A stretch of DNA of 64,000 bases from the NCBI GenBank assembly GCA_037178975.1, contig JASJZH010000004.1, positions 10,788,001-10,852,000 of the forward strand, in the 5' to 3' direction. This DNA comes from Oscheius tipulae (Eukaryota > Nematoda > Chromadorea > Rhabditida > Rhabditidae). The translations under genes were made by a program, and so were the position numbers. Shown piece by piece: positions 1 to 10,990 of the stretch (the stretch's first letter is position 1; each line of letters begins with the position of its first letter). Under the pieces are notes generated by a model, which was not told the origin of the DNA, did not search any database, and saw only the letters and a program-made list of their open reading frames with translations.

Positions 1-573
1 CAGACATGGGCAACTATCCTTTCATGACTAGTTTCATCTCAGTCTGTTTCAGATCTCCCTACGCTCTATCCCCGATCATCGGTTCAAAACCAATCGGCGG
101 TGGCATCATCTTTGCTTCTCCCGGCTTCCTCAGTTGAAAAGAAAGTACAAAAAAGTTCGGGTTTCTATGTGAAGTTATGAATATTGCTATTTCTTGTTTG
201 TGAAGTATGGTACTAGTACTTTGCAACGCATATACGGCGGCCGTCTACTGCAGTCTTCAAGAATTTCCAATCAAGGTCAAATTTGTGGACCTTTCTAAAA
301 CCGCCCAAAATCTGTTTCAAACTGCCAGACTTTCCTAGAACCCTGGTGACTTCAAACCATGGCCCGAGAAGTCTACAAATCGCTGCATTTGGCCTTCGCT
401 AGCCCTCACTGTTCAAAGACCAACGATCTCTGATTCTCGCTCTCATAAGCTCGTATCTTTTCCACCTTTACCAGCTAGAAACAATTTATAAAGCTCGATT
501 TATTACAAGCCATAAACTAAAAACAACATGTACAATGATAATTATGCGTACCGGTCAATCAAAAAATGGATAT
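1..573. other. gene-free flank
   Basis: No exon chain or recognisable protein was found on either strand. The stretch lies downstream of ACTR10, which ends at 574 on the minus strand, and probably holds its 3' UTR plus spacer. Confidence 0.5.
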
Positions 574-3500
574 CTAACCTTGCATGTCAGTTCTGCCACT
601 CCTGACATTATACTGTACAAAGTCGGTCCAATCGGGAATCCTGTGCTTCTCCTGCCAGAGCTCGCGACTGACGGAGCGACAGGCCAGCGCGTCGCGGATC
701 GAGCCGAACATGGCCCCGCCGAGCCAGTTGAGATACAGCTCCGTGCCGGGCTCGTTTTGGAAGCGGTGGAATTTAATCGTGCTCGCCGCCTTCTGCTTCA
801 TCTCGACTCCGAGGGCTAGGAGCTCTTCCTGAAAGTTTATTTATTTGCAATAATTTCAAAAAAAAAAAAAAAAAAAAAGGGGGTACCTTCAGTCTGCCAA
901 GGAATCCGAGTCGGAGAGCCGGGCCGCCGGTCACAAGCAGACTGGAGAACATCTGGCGGCGCAGGTCGATTGGAACCTGGCAAGAAGTGAATTATTTCGA
1001 TTTTTGAAGCTGTCAACATCTGTCTACGAGAAGGATAAGTAACTTGAGACATGTCATGGAATCGATTGTCTTCTCTATTCTTTCAACTTTCATCGTCATC
1101 ACAAAAAATTACTGAATTGTGAAATTACTGAATAGCGAGCGTTAAAACGCGAGCTTGGATGCATGGCTCAGTCGTTTAGCTGTCTGATTACGGGAATATG
1201 GTCCATGTCCAACGAAGAGCTGCATTTTAAAGGACTCGAGTTTTCCTATTTTAGCTTATTCGCGACCGCTTTTATGTTTTGTCATTGAAATCGAGTTCTG
1301 CGATCAAAAAAAACCTACTTAGCAACAATTCTAGGAGAAAAACTACGAAAAATACGTCACAGAAGTTGAAACATGAGAGCCGGGGCTCAGCTTCCCTATT
1401 TTGGCCGCTTTTTTCTGCTAGTTTCTCTTCAAATTTGTTGTCAAGTAGGTAAATACATGCCTAGTAATCGATTACGTGATCAGAATCTTGAAAAAGTGAA
1501 TATTTTAGAATATGGAAATTTCTTTTTCCGCGCAAACACTGAGAGGCGAGTATTTAGATTCAGGTGCCGCTCTTCGTTGGACAGACTATATTTAAGATTA
1601 AGAGGACCAGGTACAATTCCCACGGGTGACAAAATTTTCAACCTTATTACAAAACGAGCGGAGGCATGTTTTGGAGTCGCTTTTTGTCTAACAAGGTCGT
1701 TGCAGAACTAAAAATCTGGTTATATTTTGAGTTTTAGCCCTTTTCTAACTGACGAAGTCTGTCTACAAGTCCCGCAGAAGGATGCTTCTCTGCTGAGTAA
1801 ATGAGAAACAATATTCAAGTTTCACATTTGGAATTGCGATAGCAAAACATGGTTTTTATTTCCTGTTTTACGAGGAAAACCTGCTCAGCAATGTTCGGCA
1901 AAGTTGTAGAGTAGAAAAAATGCTACAACTTCGCAAAATGAAAAACTGCAAACGTTCATTTTTCGGGCAGTACGCAATAATGCGTCAAATCGAGTGTGTT
2001 ATTATTGTTTGAGTTTTTTCTGTTATAGTACTACCAGTTTTTTTTCTAAACTAGAAGATGCTAAAAGATTCGTCTACCTTCATGATAGCATTGAAGATGA
2101 GATGAGGAAGAGCCGGCTCGTCTGGGGAGTCGTTGACAAAGAAGACCTCGCATGTTGCCTCGCGTATGAAACCAGGGATGACGAGGGTCTCCCCGTCTAG
2201 ATTCACATTCGCATCTCTCGGTTTGGGATTGTCCAATTCCGCCTCGTGTGCCTTCTTAATTTTTCGTATTTTCTACAAAAAAAGTGACAAAATGACCTCC
2301 TGAATCAAGAGACCTCTCTCACGACTTGAGCAGAAAAGTAGCCGGGTGCAGATGTCTTCCAAAAGGTTCCTCTCGCGAATTTTCATCATATCCTCCTCGG
2401 AAATTCTGCGCGAGTCATCGTGATGGCCTGTAATCGTCCCATGGGCCAGGAGGAGCTCAGCGAGTCGCTCCTGAAGCTTCTTCTCGGCTATTGAGGAGAT
2501 CTCATGGCTGTTGAGCAGCGAGACGCCCAGGGCTACCTAAAAATTGGTCAAATTAGTGTCTGGATATGCCTATGGCCTATTATAGACACTAAAGATTTGG
2601 ACTTACAGGAATGACGAGGGATTCCTTGAAGCCGAGTTCCAGGACGAGAGCGTTCTCTGTGTTGAAGGGGAAGGTGGCACAGAGATGGCTGGGCAGGAAC
2701 AGAACCGATGGGACGTCCATCTTGTCCATGAGGACTCGACACAGCGCGTGACGGAACTCGGTCGGGTAGAGAATGTTCTCCACGAGAACGACACGACGCT
2801 CTCGGGGCTCGACCAGAAGGTGTCTGAAAGAGAATATGTTGGGACAGGTGGCTGAAATTTCAAAGATATGTGGTGCTATAGTTCTTTTCCAACGAAGAGC
2901 GGCACTTTAAAGGTTTTTCGCTGTTCCCGCCAAAAAGGTCTGTAACGAATTTTGAAAATTCGGCGCAGATCTAGTTTAAAATGTCCTCGCGTCTCTGTCT
3001 GTGTGTGTCTGTTTGAAGCCAATATTGCCAATTAGTGTACACTATTTTGTGCGCACCCTAATTGTTTGCAAGTCAAGCTAAATAGAGTCAGTTCGGGAAG
3101 TAGGTTCGTTGGGAGGATGTGGCGTTAGCATCCCTTGTTTCTCAAGTTTTTCTATTTTTAATCTTTTTTTTTCTTGCTTTGCCGTTGAAATCGAGTCCTG
3201 CGATTAAGAAAATCTACTTGGTAACAAAACCGGAGCTCAGCTTCCCTATTTTGGCCAATTTCCGCGTTATTCTGCTAGCTCATAAGCATCGACTTAATAG
3301 CTTTTGCCATGTTCACAGCCTAAGAACAAGGAAAAGGAAATAGTAACTTACGTGAAATAGAGGAGCTTGAAGAATCGCTGTAGAGCTGCATCATTTGGTC
3401 TCTTGGCATTTTCATAACCGTCCAAGACGTCTTGTCTGACTATGCCGTTCTCATCGAAATATTCGGTTCTACAGATCCTCCTCGGGGTGTAGTCGCCCGC

Positions 3501-3705
3501 ATAACCGCATCTAAAATCAGAATTTTATGGTACTTGACAGGAAAAGAATCCACTTTGTCGTAACGCGTCCAAGTTCGATGACCACGGCTGCTCTAGTGTC
3601 GTCTATATGTCCAACCGTGTGCGAGAGACCCGTTGTTCCGAGGCCCACATTGGAAATTGAGCGTCTCTCTGTATTTCTTCGTGATGAATACGCTGGAGTG
3701 GTCAT
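574..3705 (-). CDS. ACTR10: actin-related protein 10 (dynactin subunit Arp11)
   Basis: Arp11 is a pointed-end subunit of dynactin, the dynein cofactor. Seven exons join in frame: 3705-3554, 3510-3352, 2823-2607, 2536-2297, 2254-2078, 976-887 and 828-574, giving about 429 aa; human ACTR10 is 417. The actin fold is visible from AAVVIELGRVTTKCGYAGD near residue 37, through VEPRERRVVLVEN, VPSVLFLPSHL and ALVLELGFKESLVIP, to CPID-like VPIDLRRQMFSSLLVTGG and the C-terminal NWLGGAMFGSIRDAL with RSVSRELW and HRIPDW, which is the Arp10/11 signature rather than conventional actin. The N-terminus carries about 35 extra polar residues and the start is the first ATG of the open exon. Two introns are unusually long (about 1.1 kb and 0.5 kb) and hold copies of the same repeat. 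The upstream neighbour VPS72 is divergent. Confidence 0.93.
1190..1430 (+). repeat. dispersed repeat R1, copy 1 (ACTR10 intron)
   Basis: Shares blocks with 2875-3290: TCCAACGAAGAGC near 1209, a TTGAAATCGAG block near 1286, and GCTCAGCTTCCCTATTTTGG near 1386. It lies inside the sixth ACTR10 intron. A tRNA-like stretch (GGCTCAGTCG box-A-like) precedes it at about 1157. Confidence 0.65.
1890..1940. repeat. palindrome family P, copy a
   Basis: Imperfect inverted repeat. The left arm holds GGCAAAGTTGTAGA and the right arm CTACAACTTCGCAAAATG, about 10 nt apart. It lies in an ACTR10 intron and belongs to a family with members near 8304, 39124, 46022, 50847 and 59081. Confidence 0.6.
2875..3290 (+). 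repeat. dispersed repeat R1, copy 2 (ACTR10 intron)
   Basis: Second copy of R1, same orientation as copy 1, in the second ACTR10 intron. It is longer by an internal segment of about 200 bp that copy 1 lacks, either an insertion here or a deletion in copy 1. Confidence 0.6.
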
Positions 3706-4399
3706 TTTCTGGAAAAAAATTGGGGGGTAAAAAACGAAAAAAGCAGTCTTTTGGAGATCGAGAATAGTAATAGGGATTGCGAGAGCATTTCTTCCAACGA
3801 GAGCACGTCAATTACGCTAGAGCTAGACAAGAGCAATGGTTCATTCAAACAGTAGATAGCTCCCAATTCTTAGCCGTTTTCCAGTTTTTTTAGCAAAAGA
3901 AATATGAAAATATTCATGTTTCCAGATATTTCTAAAGATTCAGTCTTCTTTTATGCAATTTTGTCAAATAAGCGGTGTAAAGGACTTACGAAGGGAGAAT
4001 ATAGAGCTGTGGAAAGTCAAGTGATGACTGAATGACTGCGAACAGAACTTTAAAATTCTCCGCTGTTTTTCAACATATTACGTTATTACAAATCCGACGC
4101 CAATTCAAATGTGCATGTATGAAGTTCTCTGGCTCTTTTTTCGGATTTCATCTGCTTCGAAGTCTTTTTCCTGTACTTTTTTGACAAATTTAGTTGCTGT
4201 GATGTGATAAGCATCGAGCATACCGTGTTCTCGTAAAAAAAAATTGACGCGAAACGCCGAAGAAATTAATCTTAAAATAAGCTTTATTAACCTCAAGTTA
4301 ATCAATTTTGCCTATCAAACGCTTTCTTCATTCCCTTCCTTGGATTTCCTGTTATTTCTCGGCCTTTCTGTCATTTTTCCAACTAAAAAATCGTTCAAG
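3706..4399. promoter_or_regulatory. divergent intergenic region ACTR10 / VPS72
   Basis: About 0.7 kb between the start codons of two divergent conserved genes, so it should contain both promoters. I see no clear TATA box or other specific site. The 4380-4399 stretch just before the VPS72 ATG is A/T-rich. Position only; regulation is inferred. Confidence 0.4.
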
Positions 4400-6090
4400 A
4401 TGTCCCAAAACGATGACGAAATGATGGGTCTCGAGGAAGAGGCCGCCTCTTCCAGCAACGACGACAGTTCCAGCGAGGACGAGACACAGGTTCGCTCTTT
4501 TCATCACACTTTCCACAAAAGACCCTCTTCAGATCGAATACCTAGCTCAGAGCCGATCCAGACGAGCCAATGCTGGCAATAAGATGAATTCTCTGATCGA
4601 GAGCGCCGTCCAGGAGGACGAATTCTACAAAACGGCCTATGAGGGAGGGTTCAACGAGGTTAGCGACCCTTTTTTCACGAAAACAGGCATCTTAGAACGA
4701 CGAAGACGCTGCCTTCGAGTCGCCAGGCCATTCGGACGTGGACGAAGTGGATTCGGATTTTGATCGGCCGGAAGAGGAAGATGAGCCGATCGGGGAGGGA
4801 GAAGACGAGGAAAGGAGGCCAAGAAAGAAACAAGGAGGCTATAAAGAGCCCCAGCGGGGGAAGGAGATCCTGGCCAAGAACAAGTGGGCTGTGGCGAGGA
4901 TGGGAGGTCCGGTGGTCGCAGCCAACGTAGTCGATGCGAAAACACAGGCTCAGAGGCTGAAGGAGGCCGAGGAGACGGAACAGATCAACACGGAATCGTT
5001 GAAAAGGTAGGAGTTTTTAGACGGCTGAACGCGTTTTCAAATCGGGCCCAGGCCTGTTGATTTGCCACTTTTTTGGAAACGGAGGAAAAACATCAAAAAA
5101 GCAAAAATTTCGAGCTTCCTGTCAGAATGAAAGCGTGGTGCCGCCCAGAATCCAAAACCCGAGGCGCCCCGGAGATGCGGCTCCACCTCAACGAGCGTGG
5201 AGTCCCGCGGCAAACTTTCTCTAATTTGCATTTTTTGCATGTTTCGGTGCTTTACACACATTTTTATGTCTGTGTGTTCAATCGACTCAGCGTCAAAAAC
5301 TATAGAAATGCCTTCTTCGACATCAAAAACAACCAGAAAAATCTAGAAAGTTAGAAAATGGAGACAATTTTGTAATTGTAGAACGTCTCTATATGGTTGT
5401 GACTTGGATTACTGAGCGCTTTGAACTCAAATGTCCTGTCACTTGTGTTCCAGTCTACGTCGTCGCCTGCCAGGTCAAAAACCTTGTACTTTTTTTGTGA
5501 AATTAAGCGGGAACTCGAATATTTTATGTTAGATCTTCTGTTGGACAATGTAGAATCGTTCAAGAAGCCTTTTGAGACCAAATTTGACCTGGAATGGTGC
5601 TGGAGCATAGCATCAAAGCCACTTTGGTCCTTCCAAAGTTTTCACAAAGTTAAACTCTGTTCCAGTCTATTTGTCCAGGAACCTCGAATTCGCGTCGAAA
5701 AGACTCATTTTTCAGATACGAAGCCACAGAACTAGACAAGAAGAAGAGGCGAGAGAAGGCCAGCTCGACCAAGAGAGTCCCGCCTCCCTATGTAGCCTTC
5801 CGGAGCAAGAAGGACCATGAATCGCTGACAGTTCCTGAATTGAAGGTACTTTTTAATCCATTTTATGATCAAAAAAGCACTTTTAGACCTTTCCAAAGCC
5901 GAGAGTCGAACCGACATTCATCTGCGCCGTGACTGGACGCCCGGCAAAGTACAAGGACCCCCTGACGGGCATGCCTTATGCCACGAAATTCGCCTTCAAG
6001 GTCATCCGCGATCAGTATAACAAGTTCCTGCTCGAGAACCGCGACCAGCCCGACGTTGCCGACTACCTCTCTCAATTTGTCATTCATTAA
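4400..6090 (+). CDS. VPS72: YL-1 / VPS72, histone-chaperone subunit of SWR1/SRCAP-type remodellers
   Basis: YL-1 binds H2A.Z-H2B and serves the SWR1/SRCAP and TIP60 chromatin complexes in the nucleus. Five exons (4400-4489, 4533-4658, 4696-5006, 5716-5845, 5887-6090) give an acidic N-terminus (MSQNDDEMMGLEEEAASSS), the RANAGNKMNSLI and EDEFYKTAYEGGFNE motif typical of YL-1, the VDEVDSDFD acidic strip, a basic middle, and the C-terminal YL1_C domain: AVTGRPAKYKDPLTGMPYA, then FKVIRDQYN. About 286 aa, somewhat shorter than human (364). The ATG is the first in the open exon and matches the family start. The third intron is 709 bp; the rest are about 40 nt. A TIR-bearing element begins immediately after the TAA stop. 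Confidence 0.92.
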
Positions 6091-6618
6091 AACGAACCTA
6101 AGGCGCTTGCGTATTAACTCCATGAAATTGCATATTATCTAAAGTCATGTATTCTTGGAAAGTGAACGCGCGCTCGTCCCATTTGCAGGTAGTAAGCGCG
6201 CTGACTGCGACCCACACGAGTCGGGTTCGATTCCCGTGGATGTTATCTATTTTATTTTTGCCTAATGGTACCTAAAGCGGTTATGAAACAGCGGAGTATG
6301 ATACTCCTATAGCGGGATGATATCGGAAGAGCATGTAAAAAAAGGACACGGTGTCTAATTTTCCACAGATTTTCTGATTATACGATTACACGTTATGTAT
6401 ACAAAATGACAACAGACTGCATCGAAATGTGACTAATACAACTGGTACAAAACGGAAACTAGCCATATTAACTTCTGCACAAAAAATTACCACGGCGAAA
6501 ATCGTACCCCTGACTCTCAGTTCTAATAGAAATGAGCGTTACCCACTACGCCAGTAGTTGCGCCAGAGCTGCGCTGAATTTTTGCGCGAAAACAGGGTAG
6601 CGCCTTAGGCTCACTTTA
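6091..6618. mobile_element. TIR-bearing element with two tRNA-like segments
   Basis: The ends are inverted repeats. The left end at 6091 reads AACGAACCTAAGGCGCT and the right end read in reverse is AGTGAGCCTAAGGCGCT. Inside are two tRNA-like stretches facing each other: plus strand 6178-6241 with a T-arm-like CGGGTTCGATTCCCG, and minus strand 6491-6556 with GGCGTAGTGGGTAACGC followed by GGGTACGATTTTCGCC. No transposase is present. A solo end-like fragment (TTAAAGCGAGCATAAGGCGC) occurs near 40589. Most likely a non-autonomous element; an authentic tRNA gene is unlikely because acceptor stems do not close. Confidence 0.5.
6178..6241 (+). other. tRNA-like segment (Pol III promoter-like)
   Basis: GCAGGTAGTAAGCGC resembles a D-arm/box A, and CGGGTTCGATTCCCG forms a perfect T-arm stem with a box-B core. 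I could not close a seven-base acceptor stem, so this looks like a SINE head or tRNA relic rather than a working tRNA. Confidence 0.45.
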
Positions 6619-6656
6619 ATTTTGGCCCTCCAAAGTAAAGCTTTTTCACAATTTTT

Positions 6657-8862
6657 TTAGAGAAAGTACCAAAAGGTTGTGAGAAAAGAGATAAGAATGA
6701 CGAGGAAGTCGAAAGAGAGAATCTTTTTAAGGAGGACGTCTTTCCATTTGTCGATGTCCGAAGTGGCGGGAAATTTTTCGAGAGTAGAGGGCCAACCGAG
6801 GTTCAGGAAGACGATTTCTCGCGTGGAGATGTAGAAAAATGATGTTATGGCGAGACAGAGGGAAATGGATATGTGTAGCACTGAAAGATCTCCATCTATG
6901 CCCGAAAATCTTGGTAGCAGTATATAACAGCGCCTCGACTTGACGCACTATTGCGCATCGAAAATCAGTTTTTTCTTTCATTTTTCTACTATAGTGACCC
7001 ATTTTCTCGGTATGTAAGTGTCACTACAGTAGAAAATGCAATGCACATTTGATTACGTTCAATAGTGCGTCAGGGCGAGTCAAGGTGTCTGCTATACTAC
7101 TACCAAACTCCTCACCGAAATCCGGGGTCCTCGTGAAGTAGCGAGGAAACTTGTCAGCCACATTCCGAAGAAATGCTCCAATCGCACAGATGTTCAAAAT
7201 GTAGAGGCTCAATGCAAACTTGGTGCTTCTAGAGAGTGCGGCAGCCACATTGAGACAGACGAAACTCAGTGCAGGAATTTCGTAAGCGACAAAAAATCTG
7301 TTGGTTTGCCGCTGGAAGACGACGATTTGTAGTGCGATTGGTCTGAAAATGAAGGGTTTGAGGAAACTGGAGAAGGAGTGACATCATCGGTTTGTCAAGT
7401 TCGTGAGTCTCAAACAATTTGTAGCCATCGGACCACTTGGTCGTGCTGTTGATGCTGAGGACAGTGAAATCGCCGATAGTTTGACGGGTGTCATTTCTGG
7501 TGATAGCATAGCCTAAACTATCTCAGTCCTTGTGTCTCAGTTTCTGTCTCTGGTTCTGTCTCTCTGTCTATGTTGTTTCCCTCTTTATTTCTCTGTCACT
7601 GTCTTTGTTTCTGTCTCTATCTATGTCACCGTCACTCATTCCCAACTCACGAAGCTTTGAAATTTCCGAATCGCTATGATCACTGACTTGCAGGTCCACA
7701 TTCTGCCACTGTTCTACCGTAATCATAAAAGAACAGACATGCTGGTCATGGGGATAGCGACTCATATCTCGAAACGACAGTACAGTCAAGAAGCACACTC
7801 ACCAAGAGCACAGCCCGTCTTGACAGCAAACTTCGGACAGGTCACCAAATAAACCCATGCATTTTCGTGTACGGAGATGTGAACCAGATCTTTCTGGTTC
7901 TTCCAACTGTTCCTGTCGTACATGTTACTTGACGCCTGGAGCATTGTTTTATTTTGGACAAAATGGCTGTCTGACCTTGAATTTCGGTATCCAGATATCA
8001 TCTGAGGCGACGTGGAGGACAGTTGTTTGGTCGTTGTCATCAGGATCCCAGAGTATCCGCTGGTCGTTCCAGACCTGAGTTTACTATTAAAAGAAAAATG
8101 GAGGGACAGAGAGACAGAGTGATCTCAGAAGAAAAATGTACCAAAGGGAAACAGTAGTCGAACAGGGACAGAAAGACAGAGAGATAGTAACAGTAATAGT
8201 GTGCTCAGTTGAATCCATAGAGTTTACGGGGCGACAACAGTTGGCCGCGATATTTTCACTTTGCATACACGTTTTCAGTCTGATCCTGTGTTTTTGGGGC
8301 TTAGCGATGTACGGCAAAGTTTTAGAGCAAAGTGTGCAGAATATCACATTTTCGAAACGTTAGTGCTTGGGGCCGAGAATTGAGAAAAGAGCCATGCGTC
8401 ACAAAGAAATTGGGCGCTTTAGCGGAGCTTGACGAGAAAGAAGGACAGAGAGGCAGAGATACAGAGGGACACAGAAACACAGAGACACAGGGTGAGAGAG
8501 ACAGATAGAGAGAATCAACTGACCAGACATATTCTCCCTGTGACTCTCAACATCTGTTCCTGATCATCCAAGTAGACGTGGTCGATTGTGGAGAACATTA
8601 GCTGCACCGGAAGTCTTTTCCCCTCCTCAAAAGGTGGAGTCTTCGCCAATGGGAGGACCTTTTTCTCCAAATCTGTCTTCCATTCGCTCGATGTCGTTTT
8701 CCCTGAACGTTTTTACTGTCCAAAGAAAAAGTTGACTCCAAACATACCGTCGTTTTTCTCCAAACCTAAGAAATCGTAGAAGTCGTAGTCGTCGTCCACG
8801 GAAATAGTAAGCCCCAGGCCAAGTACAAGATGTGATAGCACCAGAAAGAGTATGAGCAGCAT
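6657..8862 (-). CDS. divergent Cys-loop ligand-gated ion channel subunit (LGIC-1)
   Basis: Predicted pentameric channel subunit in the plasma membrane. It starts with a hydrophobic leader (MLLILFLVLSHLVLGLGL). The ligand-binding domain shows LPVQLMFSTIDHVYLDDQEQ, then VWNDQRILWDP (the W-x-D-x-R-L-x-W-x-P motif), DDIWIPKF, and a Cys loop C-ALDMSRYPHDQHV-C with the canonical 13-residue spacing, but YPHD where most subunits have FPFD. The pore half is weakly conserved: FVAYEIPALSFVCLNVAAAL (TM1), TKFALSLYILNICAIGAFL (TM2-like), VLHISISLCLAITSFFYI (TM3-like), and a final hydrophobic helix ending at the stop. The acidic residue expected before TM2 is not seen, so conductance is uncertain. Introns hold a MITE (6911-7107) and GACAGAGA satellite. 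The ligand is unknown. Confidence 0.72.
6911..7107. mobile_element. MITE with about 45-bp terminal inverted repeats, inside an LGIC-1 intron
   Basis: The left end reads TTGGTAGCAGTATATAACAG and the right end, read in reverse, TTGGTAGTAGTATAGCAGAC. Both arms continue to a shared TGACGCACTATTG. The interior also folds on itself (CTACTATAGTGAC near 6987 against GTCACTACAGTAG near 7020). No ORF. It lies in the intron between exon ends 7117 and 6880 (236 nt); removing it leaves about 39 nt, the usual intron size here. Confidence 0.75.
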
Positions 8863-9271
8863 TCGATGGTTTACAGTGAGAGAGCTAGAGATCGAGTTTC
8901 ATACCAGACACCCCAATGCTGACAGCGGAAAACAGCGGAATGGTAGCCTATATTACAGAGATGAAGACCGTCAGCCAAGCTTCGGTCAAAAGATCGACTT
9001 GGACCAGGACGGAGAGCTGCTCGGTTCTGGTGCCATGAAGAATACCATTCCGTTAACTGCCCCTCTTTCGTTTCTGCTTCAGCTTCTCCGGTCACTCCAC
9101 CGTCTCTGCTTCTCGCCTCTGCTCCGCCTCACCGCTCAGCCCCCGGCTTACAGGACAAGAAGGCAGCCAACTTCACCGAAACCGTCGATCAGAAGAAGTG
9201 CCTAATTTTATGCTCTCTACAGTCTCGGCTGGTCAGACCGAATAAATATACAAGTACAAGTCTCCATGTGA
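8863..9271. other. spacer between LGIC-1 and the ShKT gene
   Basis: This is upstream of the LGIC-1 start and downstream of the ShKT stop. An open plus-strand frame crosses it, but it has no family signature and no splice-supported partner exon, so I do not call a gene. Confidence 0.4.
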
Positions 9272-10535
9272 CTACTTTCCAGTGCAGAGTCCACATCCAC
9301 TGCCACAGTAGGACATCTTCTGGGCTGTTGTGTAGAAGCTCGAAGTACAGAACCCGTTCTTGATCCAGCTGGCACAGTTCGCGTTGTTGTTTCCACAGGT
9401 AGAGCTTCCGGAAGTGACTGAAGAAGAGGTGGTCGAGGAAGAGCACAGTCCACATGTTCGCTGACAGTTGGCCTAAGCCTTCGATTTCTTTCCAACGAGG
9501 AACTAAACTTACGGCAACAAAAGACTCTAGCCCCTTGGTCACACAAACAGTCGGCTGACTTGCACAGTCGACAGCGGCATCAATACACCCGCCAAGGAGA
9601 CAGAAACCACACATGTTGGGGCAGTCGGAGGCGATGATGGTTCGCCATTGGGTGCTCTGACACATAGAGTTCGTGACGGTGGCACAGTTGATGCGGGGAT
9701 CTGCAAAGTTTGACGTAGACATGAAGAAAGAGGTCATACAAGGAGCATTGGAGCAACTATAGGCGTCAGTCTCGCAACAGTAGCCACAGGTCTTCGGACA
9801 GGAGGCAATAGCCAAATCTTTCTGGTCCTCGCTGGGTCCGTTGGTTCCCTGAAAGCAAGGATATTGGGTGCTTCCGGTTGTTGTCTTGAGACAGTGTGAG
9901 TCAAGCACAGGTAGTCACTGTAGGTATCCGCTGGAAAGAGTCAGAAAGAGGCTGTGTAACTATCCCGGACTCACACTCTGTCAGTACTTTCGAAGGTCTT
10001 TCAATAATTGAAGCTAGTATTCTATAGTATTCTTCAATGAGTGTAAGTCAATGGTTACTCTATGGTTACTGACTGGAAACCAGTGACTGTCAGTGATTAG
10101 TACCTCCAACTCTTTCGCAAAGGAAACCCAGAAGGAACAGTACTGATCTCACCCCTATGTTCCTCCTACGGTACATCCAAAACTTTTATGATACCCAGAC
10201 AATTTTACTCAGTAGTCAGAGTCCGAAAATACCAAAATAGTTAGTTATTGCACTGAATTCCAAAGCGTGTGTCCTGCCTAGTAAGAACATGGATAGTCTG
10301 TCTGATAGAGAGAAAGGAACCCTCCCAAACTCACATTGAAGCATGGACTTGGTCTCTCGTCACTTCCTCCCGGTATCACAGCACTGTTATTCAAGAAGAT
10401 CAGTCCACACGTGGCATCGGTGTAGACGTTGCTACAGGAGACGGCATTCGGGGCATAGACTCCTCCAGAAGTACAGTTCATGTCAAGGATAGCCATAGCG
10501 AGAGAAGGAAGACTGAGCAAACAGAGAGAGAACAT
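9272..10535 (-). CDS. secreted ShKT-domain protein
   Basis: Predicted secreted, disulphide-rich protein of about 245 aa; function unknown. Three phase-0 exons: 10535-10335, 9848-9513 and 9472-9272. The first encodes a signal peptide (MFSLCLLSLPSLAMA) and part of the first cysteine domain ending SPCFN. The next starts GTNGPSEDQ and completes it with CPKTCGYCC. At least three further cysteine modules follow, with CPNMCGFC, CQRTCGLC and the classical ShKT end KMSYCGSGCGLC. The repeated C-x3-C-x2-C ending is the hallmark of nematode ShKT domains (Pfam ShK). A Ser/Thr-rich linker (SSSTTSSSVTSGSS) separates the last two modules. The intron between the first two exons is 486 nt and contains no further exon that I can support. 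Confidence 0.82.
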
Positions 10536-10844
10536 TGTGATAATACATTGTGGATCTCTCTTCCGGATTTTATAGCAATTGGGTAGCATTGTGTCTCTGA
10601 ATTTGTTGGGACAGGTGTCTCTCGAACTAAACAAGGGGGATAGGGGAACATTGTGATCTCGACCGAATAGTGCAGACAAACAGACGGTTTTTCAGTCATT
10701 TTATATAATTTCCTTTTTTCAAAGGAAACAGTATCGTTTACTAGTTTGTACTAAAGTCAAGTCAAGCCAAGCCCCATATCCAGCCTCATAGGTAAGTGGA
10801 TAGAATAATAAAATACAAAGAAAGCAATCGCAAGTTCAGTGCCT

Positions 10845-10990
10845 GGGTGGTAGCCTATCCTGTACAGCAGATCCCGTCGCCTGAGCAACCCTGATCATTC
10901 AACGCGCTCATCTTGACTCCAAGAACTCCTGAAGGCTCTTCGAATGTGATCGGTCAGGTGAAAAGCCTTGAATACCGAATAAACAGTTGA
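10845..10990 (+). ncRNA. repeat R4, copy 1: candidate structured RNA
   Basis: About 140 bp that recurs at 27095-27232 in the same orientation with high identity by eye. Near its 3' end 10950-10979 folds as TCGGTCAGG ... CCTTGAATACCGA, with the short loop differing between copies while the stem is kept. No ORF is shared. It could be a small non-coding RNA gene or a SINE-type repeat. Confidence 0.4.

Noticed and set aside
2255-2296. A 24-nt intron in ACTR10 (ending ...ttttttgtag)
   Set aside because: A second in-phase AG 18 nt downstream gives a 42-nt intron, the usual length, and a better alignment to ACTR10.
6178-6241. A functional tRNA gene
   Set aside because: A T-arm is clear but the acceptor stem does not pair and the D-arm is poor.
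8852-9205. 117-codon plus-strand ORF
   Set aside because: No family motif; overlaps the start exon of LGIC-1 and its upstream spacer on the other strand.
9849-10334. Apparent in-frame TGA in the ShKT gene upstream of the second exon
   Set aside because: The acceptor ctttcag at 9849-9850 avoids it and joins CFN to GTNGPSEDQ, as expected for the domain.
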